The translations under genes were made by a program, and so were the position numbers. From assembly GCA_022712895.1 (NCBI GenBank), contig JAFLJS010000057.1, positions 31,331 to 95,330 on the forward strand: 64,000 nucleotides of DNA. Direction: 5' to 3'. The notes below the pieces were generated by a model, which was given only the letters and a program-made list of their open reading frames with translations, did no database searches and had not been told where the DNA came from. Below are positions 57,293 through 64,000 of this stretch, piece after piece. The stretch is from Desulfocapsa sp. GTDB lineage: Bacteria; Desulfobacterota; Desulfobulbia; Desulfobulbales; Desulfocapsaceae. Position 1 is the first letter of the stretch; every line of letters begins with the position of its first letter.

Positions 57293-57429
57293 CTATTTTT
57301 TATCACGTATTTTTGGAGTTCACAGGAAAATATAATTAGCATTTGCCGGTAGTGAATCCTTACAGGATTGAAGCGGATAATAGACTGTTTGACAAGTGGA
57401 TTATCGAGTTTGTACAACAGAAGAGTTGA

Positions 57430-58257
57430 TTATCTATTGAGCAGATTTTGAGGCCAGTCTGTTATCACTCCTGCTCCCCAACGCATAAATTCCTGTGCAC
57501 GCTCCATATCGTTCACAATCCAGCAGTTTACCCTGAAGCCTGCATCCCGCAATTGGACTATCAGGTCTCTGTCACAAATACGGTAATTCGGATGATATGC
57601 TACGGTAGGAAAGGATCGTAGATACTGGAGCAGATCGGCAGGATGCTGATCTCTTACCAAGACAGCCACACTCACATCTCTGTTTAACTCTCGGGCATAG
57701 TGCAGAAATTCGTGTCTAAACGAGGAGAGAAGGACGAGATCCATGGTTCCTGTCTCCACGAGCATCTCCACAATCTTGTCTACGATGCTGAAATCTTCAG
57801 GAGCAGTTTCAAGTTCCTTAATCTCTAGATTAACAGGAAATGAGTGGCGTTTAGTAAAATCAAGAATCTCACGAACCGATGGAATTTGCAGCTTCTTTAT
57901 TATTGTATACTCTTCAACCTTCACAGCACCACTGGCAACAGTTGCAAAGGGATCATCGCTCAAAAACCAGGAGCCTGCATCCAGTTTACTTAACTCCTCT
58001 TTTGTAAATTGACTAATACGATAATCTGAACAGTTTTTGAATGCCTCATTTGTGACAATATCCGTGGTGCGCTCAAGGGTTGCATCGTGAAATATAACGA
58101 GCTCACCATCTTTGCTCATTCGGATATCGGCTTCCCAGCAAGGCACACCACTTTCCATTGCCCTCTTCATAGACAAAATCGTATTCTCTGGAACGATGGA
58201 ACGTGCACCGCGGTGGCCGAGAATCAGCCCCTGTTGTGGCAAATGATCAAAGAACAT
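57430..58257 (-). CDS. Glycerophosphodiester phosphodiesterase
   Basis: A 275-residue GDPD TIM-barrel: GHRGARSIVPENT at the start, then EADIRMSKDGELVIFHD, catalytic His and Glu as in UgpQ/GlpQ, and ending with INCWIVNDMERAQEFM. No signal peptide, so it is the cytoplasmic UgpQ-like form. It yields glycerol-3-phosphate and an alcohol. It is 11 nt downstream of the PotC-like gene on the same strand, so it belongs to that transporter operon. Confidence 0.92.
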   Translation of the reverse strand: MFFDHLPQQGLILGHRGARSIVPENTILSMKRAMESGVPCWEADIRMSKDGELVIFHDATLERTTDIVTNEAFKNCSDYRISQFTKEELSKLDAGSWFLSDDPFATVASGAVKVEEYTIIKKLQIPSVREILDFTKRHSFPVNLEIKELETAPEDFSIVDKIVEMLVETGTMDLVLLSSFRHEFLHYARELNRDVSVAVLVRDQHPADLLQYLRSFPTVAYHPNYRICDRDLIVQLRDAGFRVNCWIVNDMERAQEFMRWGAGVITDWPQNLLNR

Positions 58258-58268
58258 ACACGCCCCTG

Positions 58269-59123
58269 TTAATCCTCTTTTTTACTGAAGTAAAGGTTGA
58301 ACAGAGCAAGGATGGACGTCCCGCTGATTAACAGCAGTGAGATGGAATTGATCACAGGAGTGGAACCGTCACGTACCTGGAGATACAGGTTAATAGGCAG
58401 TGTCGGCTCCGACCCGACAAGGAACAAGGTCGTATTGAAATTTTCAAAACTCATCAGAAAGGCCACGGCTGCTGCGCCAATAACCGCTGGTCGCAGATAC
58501 CTCAAGGTGACAAACCAGATCGCCTCAAGCCTCGTGGCACCCAGAATCATTGCAGCCTCTTCAAGACTGTTATCAAATTTTTTCAACCGTGCTGAAACCA
58601 CCAGAGTAACAAAGGTAGTGATAAAAGAAAACTGGCCCAAGACCACCAGCCAAAAACTGGGTCGAAAGATCCCAACATCAATACCAAAACTCTCCTCAAA
58701 AAAGGTGCCGGCAGTATTGGCTGCAAGGAGCAGTGAGATACCCAAAATAACTCCCGGAATAACCAGAGGAGCAAGCATCAGAAAATAGAGGCTTTTTTTA
58801 AAGGGAAACTCTTCTTGCTCAAACAGAAATGCAGAACAGGTTCCCACAACAGTACTCAAGATGGCAACATAAAATGCAGTCTGAAAGCTAGTCCATATAG
58901 AGCGCAGATTCTGATCATCATGGAAGATACCCACCCGCTCAGGCCCAGGCGAGGTGAACCAGTCCAGGGAAAACCCGTTCCAGGGCATGGATGGAAAGTT
59001 TGAATCATTAAAAGCGAGGATACAGGTCACTGCCAGTGGAGCAAAAAGAAAAGTAAAATAGGCAATGATAAAGAGATTAAATGACCATGTATAGGGCTTG
59101 GAGTTGGGTAAAGAACGGATCAT
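58269..59123 (-). CDS. PotC-like ABC permease
   Basis: A 284-residue inner-membrane permease with six helices and the EAA-type loop ARLKKFDNSLEEAAMILGATRLEAI, as in spermidine/putrescine transporter component C. Its start overlaps the PotB-like stop by 4 nt. Third gene in the potD-A-B-C-GDPD series. Confidence 0.88.
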   Translation of the reverse strand: MIRSLPNSKPYTWSFNLFIIAYFTFLFAPLAVTCILAFNDSNFPSMPWNGFSLDWFTSPGPERVGIFHDDQNLRSIWTSFQTAFYVAILSTVVGTCSAFLFEQEEFPFKKSLYFLMLAPLVIPGVILGISLLLAANTAGTFFEESFGIDVGIFRPSFWLVVLGQFSFITTFVTLVVSARLKKFDNSLEEAAMILGATRLEAIWFVTLRYLRPAVIGAAAVAFLMSFENFNTTLFLVGSEPTLPINLYLQVRDGSTPVINSISLLLISGTSILALFNLYFSKKED

Positions 59124-59980
59124 GAGGCGACCTCCCCAAGGTTTTGCCTGGTTACTTTCAGGCCGACCCAGATAATCACTGAACTGAGCACCAGAAGCAA
59201 AAAGCCAAAAGCAGCACCCTGATTCCAGTTAAAACTTGCGATAAATTGATTGTAAATCTGCTCCGTGAACCAGAGTGAATTTTTTCCACCCATCAGATTC
59301 GGGGTCAGATAATTACCAAGAGCCAGCATAAATACCACGATGGAACCGGAGGTAATACCAGGTTTACAGTGTGGAATAATAATGGTGCGCAGAATATCAA
59401 AGCGTGACGCCTCAAGGTCATGTGCCGCTTCAATCAGAGAATCATCGAGGCTCTCCATCACCGAAATGAGGGGTACCACCATAAAAAGCATGGAGGTGTA
59501 AACAAGTCCCATAATCATGGTGATATCGTTATAGAGCATCTCAATGGGCTGGTCAATAATCCCCATCTTCAACATAAAGTAATTAAACACACCTGATTCC
59601 CGGAGCAGAATCATCCAGCCGTAAACTCGAACCAATTCACTAACCCAGAAAGGCAACAGCAGCAGCACGGTGAGAAAACCTCTGGTTCTGGGTCTTGCCA
59701 GTTTCACAATATAAAACGAAACGGGCAGCGCCAGAATAAAGGTGCAGAACGTGGTGATCATCGCATAGAGTGCCGTCCTGAGAAAAGTGTACCAGTAGAT
59801 GGGTTCAATAAAGAAATTTTTGTAATTCTGCAATGTCCAGATGGGATCGCCCATATCACTCTCCCCTCTGAAACTAAGGAGCAGAAGATCTATATGAGGG
59901 ATGACGATGAGTAAAAACAGCCAGAGCAGTACGGGTGACAGAAATAACCAGAAAGTGATTCGAAATCCATTTCCCATCAT
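59120..59980 (-). CDS. PotB-like ABC permease
   Basis: A 286-residue inner-membrane permease with six helices, and the EAA loop DDSLIEAAHDLEASRFDIL. Its ATG overlaps the PotA-like stop (TAATG). Pairs with the PotC-like permease to form the membrane channel. Confidence 0.88.
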   Translation of the reverse strand: MMGNGFRITFWLFLSPVLLWLFLLIVIPHIDLLLLSFRGESDMGDPIWTLQNYKNFFIEPIYWYTFLRTALYAMITTFCTFILALPVSFYIVKLARPRTRGFLTVLLLLPFWVSELVRVYGWMILLRESGVFNYFMLKMGIIDQPIEMLYNDITMIMGLVYTSMLFMVVPLISVMESLDDSLIEAAHDLEASRFDILRTIIIPHCKPGITSGSIVVFMLALGNYLTPNLMGGKNSLWFTEQIYNQFIASFNWNQGAAFGFLLLVLSSVIIWVGLKVTRQNLGEVAS

Positions 59981-61053
59981 TACACCTTAAAGCAGAGTCC
60001 TGAGTCTGGATGCCAGCCAAGAGTAATGGATGCGCCGGGCTCAATATGGTCAAACTGACGGTTTTGGGGCAAGTTAACCAGGAGTTCATGGCCACCAGGC
60101 ATCACGGTCAATAAGCGGCTGTTGGCGCCATCAAAAAGAATGGCTTTAACACTCACCTTAAAAGTATTCAGGCCTGTTAAATCTTTGGGCTCAATGCGCA
60201 GTGCTTCGGGACGCAGAAAGAGATCGACACGGGTTCCACTTTTGTAAGAGCGATGGCTCCTTGCCCTGAAATGAAGCCCTTCGCTGGTACAGATTGTTGT
60301 ATATTCCGCACTCTCCTCTACCTCACCGGACCAGCTATTGTTATCTCCTACAAATCTTGCCACAAAGGGAGTTCGAGGATCGTTATATAACTCTCTTGGA
60401 GAGCCGACCTGCTCAAAACGCCCTTCGTTCATCACTGCAATACGGTCAGACATGACAAGCGCCTCGGACTGATCATGGGTGATATAGATAAAGGTTGTTC
60501 CAACATTGGCCTGTAGCTTTTTCAGCTCCACCTTCATCTGCTCCCGCAGTTTCAGGTCAAGTGCGCCAAGCGGCTCATCAAGAAGAAGTACTGAGGGTTC
60601 CATGACCAGACAACGGGCAATGGCAACCCGTTGTTTCTGACCACCAGAAAGTTGATCAATTCGTTTTTTGCCATATCCCGGCAAATCAACCCGCTCAAGA
60701 ATAGCTACGCAACGCTTACTTATCTCTGCGCTGCTCATTCCTCTACGCTTCAGCCCAAAGCCGATATTCTCCACAACATTCATCATGGGAAACAGAGCCA
60801 GATGCTGAAAAACCAGATTGACCGGGCGTTTATTGGGCGGTACCCCCCTCATGTCCTGATCACGAATGGTCAGGGTTCCTGCGGTGGGTTCATCAAAGCC
60901 AGCAATCATACGCAACAGCGTTGTTTTCCCACAACCGGAAGGCCCGAGTATGGAAAAGAAAGAGCCTTGGGGAACATCAAAAGAGACATCATCTACTGCG
61001 GTGAAGTCTCCAAATTTTCGAACAATATTACGGACAGAGAGATCGTTGGTCAT
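59980..61053 (-). CDS. PotA-like ABC ATPase
   Basis: A 357-residue ABC ATPase of the polyamine/Fe3+ class: Walker A GPSGCGKTTLL, signature LSGGQKQRVAIAR, Walker B VLLLDEPLGALD, switch His in ITHDQSEAL, and a C-terminal TOBE domain (VDLFLRPEALRIE). Energises the PotB/PotC-like permeases. Confidence 0.92.
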   Translation of the reverse strand: MTNDLSVRNIVRKFGDFTAVDDVSFDVPQGSFFSILGPSGCGKTTLLRMIAGFDEPTAGTLTIRDQDMRGVPPNKRPVNLVFQHLALFPMMNVVENIGFGLKRRGMSSAEISKRCVAILERVDLPGYGKKRIDQLSGGQKQRVAIARCLVMEPSVLLLDEPLGALDLKLREQMKVELKKLQANVGTTFIYITHDQSEALVMSDRIAVMNEGRFEQVGSPRELYNDPRTPFVARFVGDNNSWSGEVEESAEYTTICTSEGLHFRARSHRSYKSGTRVDLFLRPEALRIEPKDLTGLNTFKVSVKAILFDGANSRLLTVMPGGHELLVNLPQNRQFDHIEPGASITLGWHPDSGLCFKV

Positions 61054-61098
61054 GGCACAGAGAAAGAAAGGTTTTAGAATACTAAAAGTGCGTTGAAA

Positions 61099-61174
61099 CG
61101 TACCGAAAGGTACGCCTTGCTAGGAAAACAGCCTCAGGATGGCTTGGCTGTCTACGCAACCGAGTCATCCTGAG
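61099..61174. repeat. Palindromic intergenic element between potD- and potA-like genes
   Basis: Two hairpins: CGTACC-GAAA-GGTACG (61099-61114) and CTCAGGATG facing CATCCTGAG (61133-61141 and 61166-61174, with further partial pairing inside). It resembles a REP-type element and may stabilise the potD mRNA or tune downstream expression, as in other binding-protein operons. Confidence 0.6.
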
Positions 61175-61186
61175 AGTTATGACTAT

Positions 61187-62245
61187 TTATTTAGCAGCCT
61201 TGATTTTGTCTAAAATCTTTCCTTCCATAACTTCAAGCTTTGCTGGTACCGGTGGATACCACTTGATGTTGTCAATGGTCTCTTGCGGGAAGGAACGCTC
61301 AAAGTTGGCACGAACTTCAGCAGAAACAAAGGCGTTGGCCCCCTGTGAAGCTGTGGGCACTTTCTCCTGAGTGGTAAAGTAGGCAGCATTTTCAGGAGCC
61401 ATTATGAAATTGATCCACTTGTAAGCGGCATCAACATTTTTAGCCTTTGATGGAATGGCAAAGGTATCAATCCAACCAAGAGCACCTTTTTTAGGTGCCT
61501 TAAAATCGATGGCCTTATTTTCATCATGGAGTTTCCAACCACCGCTATCCCATGCCATGGCAACAAAAACTTCACTGGAACGCATGGATTCAAGCAATCC
61601 ATCACCGTTAGCCCAGTAATTCTTAACAAGTGGTTTGGTATTAATAAGAGCTTCCGCAACCTTATCAAGCATCTCCTTATATCCTACAGCATCACTGTAC
61701 AGAGCAAAGGGATCATAGCCAAGAGCAAAACCCACGGCGATCAGTGTTGGACGTTTCAGACGGTAGCTGATACGACCTTTAAATTCGGGATCCATAAGAG
61801 CATTCCAGTCATCTGCCTTGGCTGCTTTGTCACTGTTTACGATGAGGCCTGAGGTTCCCCAGCAAAAAGGAACCGCGTAGGAATTGTCTCCTACTTTGGT
61901 ATTACTCTTCACAGCGTCAAGCATTGATGGGATGAAGAGCTTGGTATCAATCCTAGAGTAATCGACTGCCTGGTAAATTTTAAATTTTTCCTGAACAGAA
62001 GAGATACGATCCTGACTGGGCTGCGCCAGGTCAAAACCTGCGCCACGGGTTGCGCGCAACTTTGCAATCATCTCCTCATTATTGGAGAAAGTCGCTTCAA
62101 CTTTAATTCCGGTATCTTTTTCAAATTTTTCAATAAGTACCCTTGGGGCATAGCCTTTCCAGGTAAGGATCTTTAATGTTTCCGCCTGAACTGCGGTTGC
62201 CATAAAAAAACAACATGCGGCCGCAAGTAAAGTGACTTTCTTCAT
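61187..62245 (-). CDS. PotD/PotF-like periplasmic solute-binding protein
   Basis: A 352-residue binding protein from the ATG at 62245 (GGAG just upstream; the TTG at 62257 is the same frame without a better site). Signal peptide MKKVTLLAAACCFFM to VQA. Mature start ETLKILTWKGYAPR and later FKGRISYRLKRPTLIAVG and AWDSGGWKLH follow the PotD/PotF fold. Polyamine is the family default, but the GDPD gene in the operon leaves a glycerophosphodiester or related ligand possible. Confidence 0.88.
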   Translation of the reverse strand: MKKVTLLAAACCFFMATAVQAETLKILTWKGYAPRVLIEKFEKDTGIKVEATFSNNEEMIAKLRATRGAGFDLAQPSQDRISSVQEKFKIYQAVDYSRIDTKLFIPSMLDAVKSNTKVGDNSYAVPFCWGTSGLIVNSDKAAKADDWNALMDPEFKGRISYRLKRPTLIAVGFALGYDPFALYSDAVGYKEMLDKVAEALINTKPLVKNYWANGDGLLESMRSSEVFVAMAWDSGGWKLHDENKAIDFKAPKKGALGWIDTFAIPSKAKNVDAAYKWINFIMAPENAAYFTTQEKVPTASQGANAFVSAEVRANFERSFPQETIDNIKWYPPVPAKLEVMEGKILDKIKAAK

Positions 62246-62430
62246 TGTTTTCTCCAAAGTTTTAAGCGCAGGAAATCTGCAATATAAAGAGCTACATCCA
62301 AGTGCAAATGAAAATAGTTAATCATCTACAAGCTTACACTAAAATTAGTAATCTGGGAACAGAATAGCCCCTTAGGATACTACAAGATTTTATTCAATCA
62401 AATCTGAACAACCACAGAACCTATTGCTAC

Positions 62431-63231
62431 TTAAATAATACGCTTTCTGATATTGGTCACAAAAATTTCTGCCACAACCACCACAGCAAAAATACTCAGC
62501 AGTATCACTGAAACTCTATCCCAGTGGAACAGATTTAAAGCGGTATCCAACACCATTCCGATTCCACCGGCACCAACCAGGCCAATGACAGCGGATTCGC
62601 GAACATTGATATCCCAACGAAAGAGGAATATTCCCCAGAACGACGGTGCAACTTGAGGCCAGTAACCTTTAAGAAAGATACTTATCCATGGAGCACCAGC
62701 TGCCGTTAAGGCCTCAATGGGGCCAGGATCGGTCTCTTCCAGTGCTTCGGCAAAAAGCTTCCCCACAAAACCAACGGATCTGAAACCGATACAAACAGTT
62801 CCGGCAAGGGCACCAGGGCCAAAAATGGCCACAAACAACAGCGCCCACACCAGCGAATTAACTGATCGTGATGACACCAGAATAAGTTTTGCCAGCCAGT
62901 TCAGAATCGGTATGCGAACAATATTATTCGCCCCCATAATACCTACGGGAATGGCCATGGTGATTGCAAGCAGCGTTCCAAGACTAGCAATATGCAAAGT
63001 CTCCACCATGGCTTCATGGATACCTTGTGGATAGTAAGCTAGATCCATGGGCCACATGCGCGTGAGAAGATCTGCAACCTGAATATGCGCATCGTATAGA
63101 AATTCAGGAATAACCTGAACGGTGCCGACAGAAACAGAAAAAGCCACTGCAAAACCTAAGAATACTGTAAAACGGGCCATCTGTTCTTTGAAGGTGAATC
63201 GCTGCCATTTATGCACAGTTTGCGGGCTCAT
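62431..63231 (-). CDS. PhnE-like ABC permease (second)
   Basis: A 266-residue permease with six helices and the PhnE-type loop FVGKLFAEALEETDPGPIEA followed by AAGAPWISIFLKGYWPQVAPS. Conserved NVRESAVIGLVGAGGIG late segment. Its start overlaps the neighbouring PhnE-like stop by 4 nt. The pair would form a heterodimeric channel for phosphonate, phosphite or a similar anion. Confidence 0.88.
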   Translation of the reverse strand: MSPQTVHKWQRFTFKEQMARFTVFLGFAVAFSVSVGTVQVIPEFLYDAHIQVADLLTRMWPMDLAYYPQGIHEAMVETLHIASLGTLLAITMAIPVGIMGANNIVRIPILNWLAKLILVSSRSVNSLVWALLFVAIFGPGALAGTVCIGFRSVGFVGKLFAEALEETDPGPIEALTAAGAPWISIFLKGYWPQVAPSFWGIFLFRWDINVRESAVIGLVGAGGIGMVLDTALNLFHWDRVSVILLSIFAVVVVAEIFVTNIRKRII

Positions 63232-63977
63232 TGAAAGACCCCTTTAATGCGCAGGGATATGAACTCACTCACCATGACAAGAGCAATAATAGAAACCAGA
63301 ATTGCAGCCAGGAAATCATAATCAAAACGTTGGAATGCGGCAAATAATGTGCCGCCGATACCACCGGCGCCAACTATACCGACCATGGTTGAGTTTCGCA
63401 GATTGGCATCAAACTGATACGATGAAAAACCGATAAACCGGTTCTGTACCTGCGGAAGGACTCCATACAGAATAACACTGATAAATGGTGCCCCGGATGC
63501 TTGCAGTGCCTCAACGGGTTTTAGTGAGATTTCCTCAATTGCCTCGGCAAAAAGTTTTCCGACAAAGCCAATGGAGGCGAAAATCAGGGTTAAGATTCCG
63601 GCAAGGGGACCAAAGCCAACTGCCTTTACAAAGAGGATGGCGAAAATTACCGGGTGAAAAGACCGGCAGAGAACAATAAACAACCGGGCCGGCCAGGTGA
63701 GCCAGGGCGGCATCAGGTTCCTTGCCGCCAAAAGGCCAATAGGGAGTGAAAAAAATATACCAAACGCTGAAGCAATGATTGCAATTTCTACTGTTTCCAG
63801 CAAATTACCTACCAAAAGTCGCCAACGCGAAAAATTAAGAGGTACCATCTCAGCCAGAAATTCAGCTCCGTTCCCAATCCCTGCAATAAAACGTGGCAGT
63901 GAAACATTAAGGTAATTTGCGGCGTATAGGGTATAAGCAAAAACAAGTAACCAGCCAGCCCTGACCCACCAGTTCAC
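63228..63977 (-). CDS. PhnE-like ABC permease (first)
   Basis: A 249-residue permease of the same family as the next gene: loop FVGKLFAEAIEEISLKPVEA, QASGAPFISVILYGVLPQVQ and NLRNSTMVGIVGAGGIG. It begins with GTG at 63977, overlapping the upstream stop (GTGA). ATPase and binding-protein genes would be expected beyond the window edge. Confidence 0.88.
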   Translation of the reverse strand: MNWWVRAGWLLVFAYTLYAANYLNVSLPRFIAGIGNGAEFLAEMVPLNFSRWRLLVGNLLETVEIAIIASAFGIFFSLPIGLLAARNLMPPWLTWPARLFIVLCRSFHPVIFAILFVKAVGFGPLAGILTLIFASIGFVGKLFAEAIEEISLKPVEALQASGAPFISVILYGVLPQVQNRFIGFSSYQFDANLRNSTMVGIVGAGGIGGTLFAAFQRFDYDFLAAILVSIIALVMVSEFISLRIKGVFQ

Positions 63978-64000
63978 TTTGAATGGGTTCCCGTAATCAC
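63974..64000 (-). CDS. C-terminal end of an upstream gene (partial)
   Basis: Minus-strand frame VITGTHSK ending in TGA at 63974-63976, overlapping the PhnE-like GTG start. By position it is probably the transporter ATPase or binding protein, but eight residues cannot identify it. Confidence 0.35.
   Translation of the reverse strand: MITGTHSK

Overview
The window looks like chromosomal DNA of a Gram-negative, Sec-using member of the Desulfobacterota, most likely Desulfobulbales-like. This is inferred from protein style, not from a marker gene. Supporting signs are two genes that read through in-frame UGA as selenocysteine, AtpF with a signal-like N-terminus and His/Ala-rich linker, an ATP synthase operon with paired b/b' subunits but no a or c subunit genes, a FNR-type GltD-like protein, and lipoproteins, a TolC-type protein and an outer-membrane barrel. 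I found no rRNA, tRNA, CRISPR array or intact insertion sequence.

Layout. 1-2675: 3' end of a YgiQ radical SAM gene, a small three-selenocysteine peptide gene (SbtA-like), then epmA and efp. 2840-9630: AzlCD exporter, an EAL/HDOD signalling protein, a zinc ABC transporter with a Zur-like site, an orphan ParA, a YqaA membrane protein and a half-length asparaginase. 9631-11050: gene-poor, repeat-rich stretch holding a zinc-ribbon PilZ gene between 47-bp inverted repeats. 11051-16799: cytochrome c, Ppx/GppA, two small lipoproteins, a beta-barrel, a glycine-zipper protein, a Lys-rich secreted protein, DgkA and DUF3465. 16796-26361: lon, a phosphodiesterase, mutS, a periplasmic amidase and a GltD-like oxidoreductase. 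26478-32563: atpF'-F-H-A-G-D-C. 32989-43347: alaS, an isochorismatase-like hydrolase, and an acetate-type cluster (symporter pair, DnaQ-like exonuclease, CBS/DUF294 protein, acs). 43754-51652: ArsR regulator and an RND efflux operon whose outer-membrane gene carries an extra substrate-binding-like domain. 51770-56290: VanY-like peptidase, VanZ-like protein, ComEC-like beta-lactamase-fold protein, multicopper oxidase behind a sigma-54-type promoter, and a DsbA/FrnE-like selenoprotein. 56501-64000: HAD phosphatase, glycerophosphodiesterase, PotABCD-type transporter and two PhnE-type permeases.

The main discovery is the pair of selenoproteins. The peptide gene at 716-1072 (minus) has three in-frame UGA codons, each in a Ser-Gly-Sec context and each followed, exactly 20 nt later, by the apical loop of a hairpin. 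Two of these hairpins are related by a compensatory base-pair change, and the third lies beyond the stop codon with a GGUC loop. The gene at 55673-56290 (minus) has UGA in place of the first Cys of a CPFC redox motif, with a hairpin loop 21 nt downstream. A conventional gene caller would miss the first and truncate the second.
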